Below are positions 26,061-34,295 of a DNA stretch of 64,000 bases, piece by piece. This DNA comes from an uncultured Clostridia bacterium (lineage in GTDB: Bacteria; Bacillota; Clostridia; Oscillospirales; Butyricicoccaceae): the NCBI GenBank assembly GCA_910589115.1, contig CAJUSB010000003.1:7748-71747 (forward strand), read 5' to 3'. The notes below the pieces were generated by a model. That model searched no databases. It saw nothing but the letters and a program-made list of their open reading frames with translations, and was not told the origin of the DNA. The translations under genes were made by a program, and so were the position numbers. Every line of letters starts with the position of its first letter. Within the stretch, counting starts at the first letter, position 1.

Positions 26061-26120
26061 ATTCCTATTGACTTCCATAGAAATGGGGTATATACTATAG
26101 CATAGTAATCAAATAGGAAT
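26061..26120 (+). promoter_or_regulatory. Promoter of metY–cysK with candidate Rrf2 operator
   Basis: TTGACT at 26068-26073 and TATACT at 26091-26096, spacer 17 bp. ATTCCTATT (26061-26069) overlaps the -35 box, and its exact reverse complement AATAGGAAT lies at 26112-26120. A closer imperfect partner ATAGAAAT sits in the spacer. Such dyads are expected for Rrf2-family repressors. Confidence 0.7.
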
Positions 26121-26136
26121 TTAGGAGATAGAGTCT

Positions 26137-26202
26137 ATGAGATTTCTGTTCGGGCTCCTGCTCCGAATTGGCTGGCGCAACGGGCGAATGTGCATCTTTT
26201 AA
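26137..26202 (+). CDS. Possible leader peptide (21 aa) upstream of metY
   Basis: A 21-codon frame beginning MRFLFGLLLRIG and ending Met-Cys-Ile-Phe-stop, with TTAGGAGATAGAGTCT ahead of the ATG, a good ribosome site. It lies between the promoter and metY. The Met-Cys pair near the end invites the idea of a sulfur-amino-acid-sensing leader, but no terminator/antiterminator pair is visible in the 52 bases that follow, so any mechanism would have to be translational. Hydrophobic and basic, without a known family. Confidence 0.45.
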   Translation: MRFLFGLLLRIGWRNGRMCIF

Positions 26203-26254
26203 TTAAGGTAAGCTATTTGCAGTAAAAACAACCAATCAACAGGAGTGTCACATT

Positions 26255-27550
26255 ATGAACAAAAAGTATCAGAAAAATTACCGCTTTGAAACCTTGCAGC
26301 TGCACGTCGGACAGGAACAGCCCGACCCCGCAACAGATGCACGCGCTGTGCCGATCTATCAAACTACCTCGTATGTATTCCGGGATGCGGCGCACGCTGC
26401 CGCCCGGTTTGACCTTTCCGACGCGGGCAATATTTACGGCCGTCTGACCAATCCAACACAGGATGTACTCGAAAAGCGCATCGCAGCGCTGGAAGGCGGC
26501 GTTGCAGCACTCGCCACAGCTTCAGGCGCAGCGGCGATTACCTATGCCATTCAGGCGCTTGCGCAAAACGGCGGGCACATTGTCGCACAGAATACCATTT
26601 ATGGCGGCAGTTACAACTTGCTTGCGCATACCCTGCCTCCATTCGGCGTAGAGACGACCTTTGTCAATATACACGACCTGAAAGCAGTTGAAGCCGCAAT
26701 CCGTGATAATACCAGGGCCGTTTATATCGAAACGCTGGGGAATCCAAACAGTGATATCCCGGATATTGACGCTATCGCAGAAATTGCCCACCGGCACGGT
26801 CTCCCGCTGGTGATCGACAACACCTTCGGCACCCCCTATCTCATCCGCCCGATTGAACATGGAGCAGATATCGTAGTACATTCGGCCACCAAATTCCTCG
26901 GCGGGCATGGGACCACCCTCGGCGGCATTATCGTTGACAGCGGCAAATTCGACTGGAAGGCAAGCGGCAAATATGCCCCCATTGCGGACCCCAATCCCAG
27001 CTATCACGGCATCAGCTTCGTACAGGCAGCAGGCCCGGCAGCTTTTGTCACCTATATCAGGGCAATCCTCCTGCGCGATACCGGCGCAGCAATCTCACCG
27101 TTTAACGCTTTCCTGCTGCTGCAAGGTATTGAAACCCTGTCCCTTCGCCTCGACCGTCATGCGGAAAATACCAAACGGGTCGTTGAATATCTCGCCAGCC
27201 ACCCGCAGGTCGAGCGGGTCAATCATCCTTCCCTGCCCGGCCATCCCGACCATGCGCTGTATGAAACATATTTCCCTCATGGCGGCGCATCTATCTTTAC
27301 CTTTGAAATCAAGGGCGGCATCCGGCAGGCCCACAAATTTATTGACAGCCTGCAAATCTTTTCTCTGCTTGCAAACGTTGCCGATGTCAAAAGCCTTGTC
27401 ATCCATCCCGCAACGACCACCCATTCCCAGATGAATGAAGCAGAACTGGCTGCCTCCGGCATCAAGCCAAACACCATCCGCCTGTCTGTCGGAACCGAAC
27501 ATATTGACGATATCCTGGAAGATTTGGAGGGCGCATTCGCCAGCCTGTAA
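26255..27550 (+). CDS. metY: O-acetylhomoserine sulfhydrylase (Cys/Met metabolism PLP enzyme)
   Basis: 431 residues, the length of MetY-type enzymes (longer than cystathionine synthases). Features: ETLQLHVGQEQPDPATDARAVP at the N-terminus, the NPTQDVLEKRIAALEGG segment, ASGAAAI cofactor-phosphate loop, and the PLP lysine in HSATKFLGGHG. The enzyme makes homocysteine (or methionine) from O-acetylhomoserine and sulfide or a thiol. It precedes cysK by 94 bp in a likely operon, both assimilating sulfide. Regulation by the Rrf2 protein encoded upstream is inferred from the operator-like dyad. Confidence 0.95.
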   Translation: MNKKYQKNYRFETLQLHVGQEQPDPATDARAVPIYQTTSYVFRDAAHAAARFDLSDAGNIYGRLTNPTQDVLEKRIAALEGGVAALATASGAAAITYAIQALAQNGGHIVAQNTIYGGSYNLLAHTLPPFGVETTFVNIHDLKAVEAAIRDNTRAVYIETLGNPNSDIPDIDAIAEIAHRHGLPLVIDNTFGTPYLIRPIEHGADIVVHSATKFLGGHGTTLGGIIVDSGKFDWKASGKYAPIADPNPSYHGISFVQAAGPAAFVTYIRAILLRDTGAAISPFNAFLLLQGIETLSLRLDRHAENTKRVVEYLASHPQVERVNHPSLPGHPDHALYETYFPHGGASIFTFEIKGGIRQAHKFIDSLQIFSLLANVADVKSLVIHPATTTHSQMNEAELAASGIKPNTIRLSVGTEHIDDILEDLEGAFASL

Positions 27551-27644
27551 GGAACGCAAAACATGCTGAATTTTTTAATCTGCATTCCGGGAGGTTCCAA
27601 GTCTACAGTCATACCTTATTATGAAAGGAAGCGCATTTACTGCT

Positions 27645-28577
27645 ATGTCAAAAATTTACCGCACTGCCTCCGAGCTGATCGGCGGCACGCCGCTGCTCGA
27701 ATTAACAGGCTATGAAAAAAAGAGGAATTTGGGAGCGACTATCCTTGCGAAGCTCGAATATTTTAATCCGGCGGGCTCCGTAAAGGACCGTATTGCAAAG
27801 GCAATGATTGACGAAGCCGAACAGAGCGGGAAACTGACCCCTGATACGGTTATCATTGAACCGACATCGGGCAATACGGGTATTGGCCTCGCCTCCGTTG
27901 CGGCAGCACGCGGCTACCATCTGATTCTGACCATGCCCGAAACGATGAGCGTGGAACGCCGCAACCTGCTGCGGGCCTATGGTGCCCAGCTGATTTTAAC
28001 GGACGGCTCCATGGGCATGAAAGGTGCAATCGCCAAAGCAAATGAACTGGCCGCCGAGCTGCCGAAAAGCTACATCCCAGGGCAGTTCAGCAATCCTGCA
28101 AATCCAGCTATCCACAAAGCAACGACCGGCCCGGAAATCTGGAAAGATACCGACGGTAAGGTGGATATTTTCGTCGCAGGTGTCGGCACCGGCGGCACGC
28201 TGACCGGCGTAGGACAATACCTCAAGGAGCAAAACCCCAAAATTCAGATCGTTGCGGTGGAACCTGCGACCTCCCCCGTACTCTCTACCGGAAAAGGCGG
28301 CCCGCATAAAATCCAGGGAATCGGTGCGGGATTTGTGCCGGAAGTGCTGGATACTACTATTTATGATGAAATTATACCGGTCTCCAACGAAGACGCTTTT
28401 GCAGCCGGACGCGAAGTCGGACGCGCAGATGGTATTCTGATCGGTATCTCTTCCGGGGCTGCTATCTGGGCGGCAACCGAACTCACCCGCCGCACTCAAA
28501 ACAAGGGCAAGGTCATTGTTGCCCTGCTGCCGGATACCGGTGACCGCTATCTTTCAACGCCCCTCTTTGCCGATTAA
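27645..28577 (+). CDS. cysK: Cysteine synthase A (O-acetylserine sulfhydrylase)
   Basis: 310 residues, standard for CysK, starting [20 protein letters not shown] as in orthologues; an ATG eight codons earlier is also possible because AAAGGAAG sits between the two. The PLP lysine is in [11 protein letters not shown], the substrate loop is [12 protein letters not shown] and the phosphate cradle is [10 protein letters not shown]. It condenses O-acetylserine with sulfide to give cysteine in the cytosol. A terminator follows. No cysE is visible in the window. Confidence 0.96.
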   Translation: MSKIYRTASELIGGTPLLELTGYEKKRNLGATILAKLEYFNPAGSVKDRIAKAMIDEAEQSGKLTPDTVIIEPTSGNTGIGLASVAAARGYHLILTMPETMSVERRNLLRAYGAQLILTDGSMGMKGAIAKANELAAELPKSYIPGQFSNPANPAIHKATTGPEIWKDTDGKVDIFVAGVGTGGTLTGVGQYLKEQNPKIQIVAVEPATSPVLSTGKGGPHKIQGIGAGFVPEVLDTTIYDEIIPVSNEDAFAAGREVGRADGILIGISSGAAIWAATELTRRTQNKGKVIVALLPDTGDRYLSTPLFAD

Positions 28578-28612
28578 CAAGGATGCCTGCAGGCATTTCG
28601 TACCAGTATACT

Positions 28613-28651
28613 CTGCCGGATATGCTTTCCCAGCTGTCCGGCAGATTTTTT
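28613..28651 (+). terminator. Terminator after cysK
   Basis: CTGCCGGA (28613-28620) and TCCGGCAG (28637-28644) followed by ATTTTTTCTTT. Confidence 0.85.
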
Positions 28652-28752
28652 CTTTGATGGAAACTCCCCGGCAACAAGCGCTGACAGATTTTGAATCAAA
28701 TTTTACAAATACCCCTCCCCTATTTATAACAAAAATTTTTAAGAGATGCATC

Positions 28753-28781
28753 TTGACAAATGCCATATTAGGTAATAAAAT
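28753..28781 (+). promoter_or_regulatory. Promoter of lipoprotein gene
   Basis: TTGACA at 28753-28758, 17-bp spacer, TAAAAT at 28776-28781, in a notably AT-rich stretch 150 bp ahead of the gene. Confidence 0.7.
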
Positions 28782-28929
28782 GTATTCTGTTATTTCCTTA
28801 ATGCGTAAATTTAGAAAGTGCATAAGTCTAATAATTTTCTGCAAAACAAGTGAAAATAACGGTTCGGAAAATTGTATGAATATGCCTTTTTAAATACTAT
28901 TTTGTTATTATAACAAAGAAGGTGTCGTT

Positions 28930-30315
28930 TTGATCAAATCCTTTTTTCTTGCAGGCTTAATCGGATTGACAACCGTTTCACTGGTTTCCGGCTGTACAGG
29001 CGGGCATTCAGAGAGTGCCTACTGCACCGGGCTTACGCCCGCACTTTCCGTACCCGCAGCTGATGTCAACCCAATCCTTTACCGCAATTCGTTTATATCC
29101 GAAAAGGCAATAGAACAGCTGTGGCAGTTTGGGATCCCCCTAAACCCGGACGGAAAAGACGCATCAGAACACAACGATGAACTGGAACTTCAGCTTTACT
29201 TTGCCGAACATGAAACCTATGCAGCTGCATATGACCCATTAACCTATGAAAAGAAATGCCTGGAATACAACCATCTTGACTTGCGCTTTGCTGCACTTGG
29301 TTTCGATGTACTGAACAGCGACGAGGCAAATGTCTTATTTGGAAACAAACCCTTAATAAAAGAACCCCAATCTTTTACATCTGAAACACCGCCGCTTTCC
29401 CTTTTATCAAAAACGCCCTTACAAAATCCCTTAAAACCTGTATGCATTACGCAAAACAATGATTCTGTTTATATCCTCAGCAACACGCCAGACACGGTAT
29501 CTGATACCGTAACGGATACCGTCATCTTTTCTTTCGATCCGGAAACGGCGGAAACACAGGAGCTGTTAACCCTATCTGATAAAGGCCATTGGTGCGGCGA
29601 GCTGAATGCAACCGATCATTCCCTGTTTTGGGTTTTCTCGGATTCAACAGCCGTCCGAATTATGCGCTATGATCTCCAAACAGCAGAACAGACCATCCTG
29701 CGTGAATTTCCACCGGATACCGTCATTGTCTTGAGTTCAGATGATCGGTATTTATCCTGGCTTGAAATGGAAGGCACTATCAAAAAGATACATATTTTTG
29801 ACACGCAGTCCGAGGAATTTCAAACATTTGCTGCCCCTCAGCGGACAGTTTCCCCCTACGGCCGCGCTGAACTGACCGACCATATACTGATTTCCCGCGA
29901 GGCGAACAGGTATGATCAGATCCTATGCGCCTATGATTTGGATCAAAAACAATATCTGGCCCGGCTGGACGTTGAGGAGCCATTGGATGTTGTTTCCCCA
30001 CAGGCAAATCAAAACTGGATCGTTTGGACAAATAAAAGGCGCGATGCTGTTTATGCATATCACATCCCGCTTCAAAAATTCTACAAATTTGAGGATTCCC
30101 TTTTTGTATTCTCCCTTCATTTATATAATAACCATGTATTTGTAAACGACCGCACTTCAAATAATATTTTATGCTATAATCTGGACACCCAGGGAAAAAG
30201 CGCAATCCCATCAGAAGAAACCGTCCCGCTGACCCTGGGGAATTGGGGCCCGGCAGGGCTTATATTCTGGGAAGGGCAATCCGGCAATCTCATTCATTTT
30301 ATAAAAACACCTTAA
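28930..30315 (+). CDS. Uncharacterised lipoprotein, probable beta-propeller
   Basis: 461 residues from a TTG start (AAGAAGGTG upstream). The N-terminus is a lipoprotein signal with lipobox VSLVSGC, so the mature protein should be anchored outside the membrane. The remainder has repeated beta-rich units (SVYILSNTP, DRYLSWLEMEG, NNHVFVNDR, ending in AGLIFWEGQSGNLIHFI) that look like blades of a WD40/TolB-like propeller; this is inference from periodicity, not a family match. Base composition is more AT-rich than the neighbours, hinting at separate origin. It has its own promoter. Confidence 0.75.
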   Translation: MIKSFFLAGLIGLTTVSLVSGCTGGHSESAYCTGLTPALSVPAADVNPILYRNSFISEKAIEQLWQFGIPLNPDGKDASEHNDELELQLYFAEHETYAAAYDPLTYEKKCLEYNHLDLRFAALGFDVLNSDEANVLFGNKPLIKEPQSFTSETPPLSLLSKTPLQNPLKPVCITQNNDSVYILSNTPDTVSDTVTDTVIFSFDPETAETQELLTLSDKGHWCGELNATDHSLFWVFSDSTAVRIMRYDLQTAEQTILREFPPDTVIVLSSDDRYLSWLEMEGTIKKIHIFDTQSEEFQTFAAPQRTVSPYGRAELTDHILISREANRYDQILCAYDLDQKQYLARLDVEEPLDVVSPQANQNWIVWTNKRRDAVYAYHIPLQKFYKFEDSLFVFSLHLYNNHVFVNDRTSNNILCYNLDTQGKSAIPSEETVPLTLGNWGPAGLIFWEGQSGNLIHFIKTP

Positions 30316-30453
30316 TTAGACTGCCCTTTCAGAATCGGCTGCATCAATAAATACCAATACTGCCCCCCTCACAGGAAAAATCACACTGCATGGGTTTAGA
30401 ATGCCCAATTTCCGGTTATCCTGTATCCTAGAATACGGAGCAGGAGGAAACCA

Positions 30454-30720
30454 ATGGTTAAAGGAATTTCCAAGCGGGTCGTCGTCGTACAACCCGAAGA
30501 TTCAGCAGTATTTGAACAGGCAATCTTCATCGTCCGTGATGGGGAACGTCAGGATATTATAAAGGAAGCAAATGCCGTTGCCGAACGTTACCTGCGGCAG
30601 AGCGGCCAGCGGGTACGCCGCTACCGCAAGCATTATACCGGCCTGCAAATGCTTCTCAGTGCGGGCGGCGGAGCGCTGCTGACCGCGCTGGTATGGGTCG
30701 CGACTGCGCTGTTCCTGTAA
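30454..30720 (+). CDS. Small membrane-anchored protein of unknown function (88 aa)
   Basis: 88 residues, AGGAGG ahead of the ATG. The N-terminal part (SKRVVVVQPEDSAVFEQAIFIVRD) is soluble, the middle strongly basic (RQSGQRVRRYRKHY), and the C-terminus ends with one membrane helix (LLSAGGGALLTALVWVATALFL). I recall similar conserved hypothetical proteins in Clostridia, with the VVVV..P....FEQAIFIV pattern, but no function. It is 91 bp upstream of the DedA gene. Confidence 0.75.
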   Translation: MVKGISKRVVVVQPEDSAVFEQAIFIVRDGERQDIIKEANAVAERYLRQSGQRVRRYRKHYTGLQMLLSAGGGALLTALVWVATALFL

Positions 30721-30738
30721 AAAAACTATGAAAATTTG

Positions 30739-30764
30739 GCCGCCGCCCTTGCCTGGGCGGCGGT
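30739..30764 (+). terminator. GC-rich hairpin without T tract
   Basis: GCCGCCGCCC (30739-30748) and GGGCGGCGGT (30755-30764). The stem is strong but followed by CTCGTATT, so it may only partly terminate or may protect the upstream mRNA. Confidence 0.4.
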
Positions 30765-30811
30765 CTCGTATTATGATTAGAAAGTAAAGATTCAGGAGGG
30801 GTGCAGGCCAT

Positions 30812-31318
30812 ATGACCATAGCGAGCTTTTTAGAGATGTTTCAGCGGTTTGGGCTGCTGTTTATCGCAGCCGTCTGCTTTCTGGAGCACTTGAATTTGCC
30901 GGGGTTTCCGGCTGGCGTTATCATGCCGGCTATCGGCGTACTGGTGCAGCAGAGTGCACTGAACCTGGCACTGGCCCTGACCCTCTCGGTCGCGGGCAGC
31001 GTTGCCGGAAGCTACGTCCTGTACCTCATCAGCTTTTACGGCGGCGTAAAAGTTATGCACCGCCTGTTTGGCAAAAGCGAACGGTTTCAGGGCTTTGTCA
31101 CCCGCTGCCAGGAAAAAATTGAACAGCATCAGGCAAAGGGGCTATTCCTATGCCGTCTGATCCCGGTTCTGCGGACGATCTCCTCCATCCCGGCGGGGCT
31201 GTTCCGCGTCCCGGCAAAGGATTTTCTGCTGTGGTCCGGACTCGGTATCACGGTCTGGAATTCTGTCCTGATCGGCTTCGGTTACCTCGGTGCAAATGTG
31301 ATCCTCTCACGCATATGA
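30812..31318 (+). CDS. DedA family membrane protein
   Basis: 168 residues, slightly short for DedA (about 200). Motifs: FLEHLNLPGFPAGVIMPAIG near the start, AGSVAGSYVLYLISFYGG, and the conserved R-x-x-P region LCRLIPVLRTISSIPAGLFR. DedA/VTT proteins act as lipid scramblases or flippases, including recycling of undecaprenyl phosphate and phosphatidylethanolamine. AGGAGGGG precedes the start. It stands alone with a terminator behind it. Confidence 0.9.
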   Translation: MTIASFLEMFQRFGLLFIAAVCFLEHLNLPGFPAGVIMPAIGVLVQQSALNLALALTLSVAGSVAGSYVLYLISFYGGVKVMHRLFGKSERFQGFVTRCQEKIEQHQAKGLFLCRLIPVLRTISSIPAGLFRVPAKDFLLWSGLGITVWNSVLIGFGYLGANVILSRI

Positions 31319-31327
31319 ATTTTTCAA

Positions 31328-31366
31328 GGCCTTTTCCGTCGGTTTTCGTTGGAAAAGGCCGTTTTA
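31328..31366 (+). terminator. Terminator after dedA-like gene
   Basis: GGCCTTTTCC (31328-31337) and GGAAAAGGCC (31351-31360), followed by GTTTTAC. Confidence 0.8.
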
Positions 31367-31473
31367 CTGACCCTACATGAAAGAAATCCGCTTGTAACTG
31401 AGTTGTAGTTTGTAAAGCAGGCGCTTTTGTGGTAGAATAAGTAAGATTAAAAAGAGGAGAACGAGCGAACGTT

Positions 31474-32448
31474 ATGAAAATCGGAACTCTCACGCTTTCC
31501 GGCCGGGTGCTGCTCGCGCCGATGGCGGGTGTGACCGACTGTGCCTTCCGGCAGATCTGCCGGGAGCAGGGTGCTGCACTGACAGTAACCGAAATGGTCT
31601 CTACCAAAGCCCTATGGTTTGGTGACCGGAAGTCCCCTGCCCTTCTGCGGCTCGCTGAAAATGAAAAACCGGCTGCGGTACAGATTTTCGGCTCTGACCC
31701 GGAAACCATGGCATGGGGGGCGCAGAAAGCACTTGCGCTTTCCGGCTGCGCGGTGATTGACCTGAATATGGGCTGCCCCGCGCCTAAAATCGTAAATAAC
31801 GGGGACGGCGCAGCGCTGATGAAGGACCCGGCAAAAGCCGCCCGCATCATCGAGGCTGTTAAAAAAGCGGTTCCCGTACCGGTCACGGTCAAATTCCGGC
31901 TGGGTTGGGACGCTGAAAACAAAAATTATCTGTCATTCGCAAAAATGGCAGAACAGTCTGGCGCCGACGCCGTTACCGTACATGGACGGACACGGGCCCA
32001 GCAGTATGAAGGCTGTGCAGACTGGGACGCTATCGCACAGGTCAAGTCCGCGCTGCAAATCCCAGTCATTGCCAACGGCGATGCCTCGACCCCAGAGGCC
32101 GCGCGGGCGCTTCTCCGACATACGGGCGCAGATGCGGTGATGATCGGCCGGGGCGCACTGGGTGACCCATGGATTTTTTCCCGTACCAATGCGCTGCTGA
32201 CGGATGGCGTACTGCCTGACCGTCCCGCTTTCCCGGAACGGTTGGAGACAGCTGTCCGGCAAATTGAACTGGCAGCAGCAGACAAAGGGGAGCATATCGC
32301 GCTGCTGGAAGCCCGCAGGCACGTAAACTGGTATCTAAAAGGTGAGCCAGGCCTCAAGCCCTATAAAGCGCGTATTTCTCAACTTTCTTTCCTGTCGGAG
32401 CTTCACGCGCTGGCAGCAGAACTAAAAAACCACTATACCCACGTATAG
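31474..32448 (+). CDS. dusB: tRNA-dihydrouridine synthase (DusB type)
   Basis: 324 residues of a TIM-barrel flavoenzyme that reduces uridine to dihydrouridine in the tRNA D-loop using FMN and NADPH. Visible family signatures: LLAPMAGVTDCAFRQICRE at the N-terminus, DLNMGCPAPKIVNNGDGAAL with the catalytic cysteine, VKFRLGW, TVHGRTRAQQYEG, and VIANGDASTPEAA. The helical C-terminal tRNA-binding domain is complete. Standalone, followed by repeat copy A4. Confidence 0.95.
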   Translation: MKIGTLTLSGRVLLAPMAGVTDCAFRQICREQGAALTVTEMVSTKALWFGDRKSPALLRLAENEKPAAVQIFGSDPETMAWGAQKALALSGCAVIDLNMGCPAPKIVNNGDGAALMKDPAKAARIIEAVKKAVPVPVTVKFRLGWDAENKNYLSFAKMAEQSGADAVTVHGRTRAQQYEGCADWDAIAQVKSALQIPVIANGDASTPEAARALLRHTGADAVMIGRGALGDPWIFSRTNALLTDGVLPDRPAFPERLETAVRQIELAAADKGEHIALLEARRHVNWYLKGEPGLKPYKARISQLSFLSELHALAAELKNHYTHV

Positions 32449-32459
32449 AATGGATTCAC

Positions 32460-32580
32460 CGCAGCCATCCCCTTCGTCCCGCCCGCAGGCGATGAACGGG
32501 AGTCCAGAGGGACAAGTCCCTCTGGCGCTGTCTGCGGAAGACCGCCCGCCGCGCAGGCGGACAAAACGATAACTCCAGCA
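32460..32580. repeat. Dispersed GC-rich repeat, copy A4
   Basis: Reverse-orientation type A copy between dusB and the sigma factor gene: CTTCGTCCCGCCCGCAGGCG, CCAGAGGG / CCCTCTGG hairpin, GACCGCCCGCCGCGCAGGCG. It lacks the variable-stem hairpin. Confidence 0.85.
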
Positions 32581-32611
32581 CACACATTAGAAAAGAAAAG
32601 GAGGTGGTGCA

Positions 32612-33220
32612 GTGGCTGACGAAAAAGCACTGATGCAACGCGCACAGCAAGGGGATACCGACGCATTTGAATACATCGTCACCGCCTATGAGCGCAAGGT
32701 GTATGCGCTCGCGCTGCGCTCAACCGGTTCAGAGGCCGATGCCGCTGATTTGACGCAGGAGGTTTTCCTGCGTGCATGGCGCTCGCTCAGCAAATTCCGC
32801 GGCGACAGTGCCGTATCTACCTGGCTGTACCGCATTACAATGAACATTTGTATTGATTTTTCCCGCAGAAAAACGGTACAGCCAGTGCCGCTGACCGATG
32901 AGGAAGGGACCGAACTCCCACTCCCCGACAACAGGGCCGCGCATTCCCCCGAGGCCGCACTGGAACAGCAGGAGCTTTCTGCGGAATTACAGTCCGCTTT
33001 GCAGGAACTTTCCGAAGAACACCGGCAGGCAATCCTGCTGCGCGATATCTCAGGCCTCAGCTATCAGGAAATCGGGCGTATGCTGTCACTCGAAGAAGGT
33101 ACGGTCAAATCACGCCTTTCCCGCGCCCGCAGGAATTTACGAAGTATTTTAATCAAACGAGGGAACATTTCTCTGCCCTCTGCGTCCAAAGAACAGGAAA
33201 GGAGGCAAGGGAATGGCTGA
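32612..33220 (+). CDS. ECF-type RNA polymerase sigma factor
   Basis: 202 residues from a GTG preceded by AAGGAGG. Region 2 (FEYIVTAYERKVYALALR, DLTQEVFLRAWRSLSKF, STWLYRITMNICIDFSR) and region 4 (LSEEHRQAILLRDISGLSYQ, EGTVKSRLSRARRNLR) are intact, defining an extracytoplasmic-function sigma factor. Its stop overlaps the start of a zinc-finger anti-sigma gene by 8 bp, the usual pairing, so the factor is held inactive until an envelope signal releases it. Targets and signal are unknown. Confidence 0.95.
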   Translation: MADEKALMQRAQQGDTDAFEYIVTAYERKVYALALRSTGSEADAADLTQEVFLRAWRSLSKFRGDSAVSTWLYRITMNICIDFSRRKTVQPVPLTDEEGTELPLPDNRAAHSPEAALEQQELSAELQSALQELSEEHRQAILLRDISGLSYQEIGRMLSLEEGTVKSRLSRARRNLRSILIKRGNISLPSASKEQERRQGNG

Positions 33221-34223
33221 ATGTGAAAAAATAATGCTGCTGTGTGAGGAATCCCTCGACCGCACATTGACCCCGGAAGAACAGCGGGTGCTTGACCGGC
33301 ATCTGGCAGGCTGCCCTGCGTGCGCAGCCTATCTTGCCGATCTGCGTTTCCTGTCAGGCTCCCTCGGCGAACTGCCGGACCCCCCCACAGGTCTGCATGA
33401 ACGCATCATGTCCAGTATCCGTACAGAGGCAAACAGCGGTACGGTTGTCCAGCTTCACCGCCCGGGTGCACGGCGGACGCAGGTATTTACCATGCTGGCC
33501 GCAGCAGCCGCCTGTGTGATGCTGGTATTATCCGGCGCATTGGGCAATCTGATGAACAGTCTTCATTTACAGGTAGGCGGCGGAGGTTCCAGCAGTGCCG
33601 CAGCAGGTGGCATGGAAGCATCTGCAGAAAGCGGTGCCGCTAATACGGCAAGCCCTGCTGATGCGGCAAGTCCTGCCGCTCCAACAGACACTGCCGATGC
33701 AGGTATGTCAGACGGTGCTGCCGTCCCCCAAACTGCTGCGGAATCCAATACGCCCCGGGCTGCTAAATTTTCTGCACCCACGGAACCTATAACCGTCCCC
33801 GAAACATCTGCCGATAACGGAACGGCACCGCCAGCAGCTGAAGAAAACAGCAGCACCGTACCATCCCCCTCCGCAGACGACAGCACTGCGGAAATCGATG
33901 CCCATATCATGTCCCGCTCGGCCAGCCCTGCTGACTCCGGCCAGCCGCAGGTCGCCGCTTTCATCAATGAGATCATGGCCGGGGAGAGCTTTGCCGCCTG
34001 CTATCTGGTAGAGGGCGGACAGTCGCTCCCCGAAATCGGCCAGGAACAGCAGCGGGATTCCCTCTACGCATATTACGTGCTGGACAACAACCCTGCACAG
34101 CTGGAAACCCTGCTGGATACGCTCAAAAAAGCAGGCTGTACCGTCAGCCTTTATACAGAGGACGGCGTCCTCTGGAACGAAACCGCTAAGCAGGTTATTT
34201 TCGCCGTCCGACTCACCAGCTGA
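33213..34223 (+). CDS. Membrane anti-sigma factor with zinc-finger (zf-HC2) domain
   Basis: 336 residues. The cytoplasmic ZAS domain has H30-x3-C34-x2-C37 (DRHLAGCPAC) and an upstream Cys, characteristic of anti-sigma factors that clamp ECF sigmas. One membrane helix lies at about 92-112. It is followed by a long, low-complexity Ala/Ser/Thr/Pro linker (about 120-240) and a small folded C-terminal domain (FAACYLVEGGQSLPEIGQ). The linker suggests the sensor domain reaches through the thick wall. Overlap with the sigma gene supports co-translation. Confidence 0.9.
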   Translation: MAECEKIMLLCEESLDRTLTPEEQRVLDRHLAGCPACAAYLADLRFLSGSLGELPDPPTGLHERIMSSIRTEANSGTVVQLHRPGARRTQVFTMLAAAAACVMLVLSGALGNLMNSLHLQVGGGGSSSAAAGGMEASAESGAANTASPADAASPAAPTDTADAGMSDGAAVPQTAAESNTPRAAKFSAPTEPITVPETSADNGTAPPAAEENSSTVPSPSADDSTAEIDAHIMSRSASPADSGQPQVAAFINEIMAGESFAACYLVEGGQSLPEIGQEQQRDSLYAYYVLDNNPAQLETLLDTLKKAGCTVSLYTEDGVLWNETAKQVIFAVRLTS

Positions 34224-34245
34224 CCATTGTACCGCACAGCACAGC

Positions 34246-34277
34246 AACCCCCTTGGAAATTTCTCCGAGGGGGTTTA
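34246..34277. terminator. Bidirectional terminator between anti-sigma gene and rqcH
   Basis: AACCCCCT (34246-34253) pairs with the GAGGGGGTT segment ending at 34275, through a CTTGGAAATTTCTCCGAG stem, followed by TATC; the reverse side also has a short T-containing tail. It lies between convergent genes. Confidence 0.7.
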
Positions 34278-34295
34278 TCATAGAATAAAAGAAGC

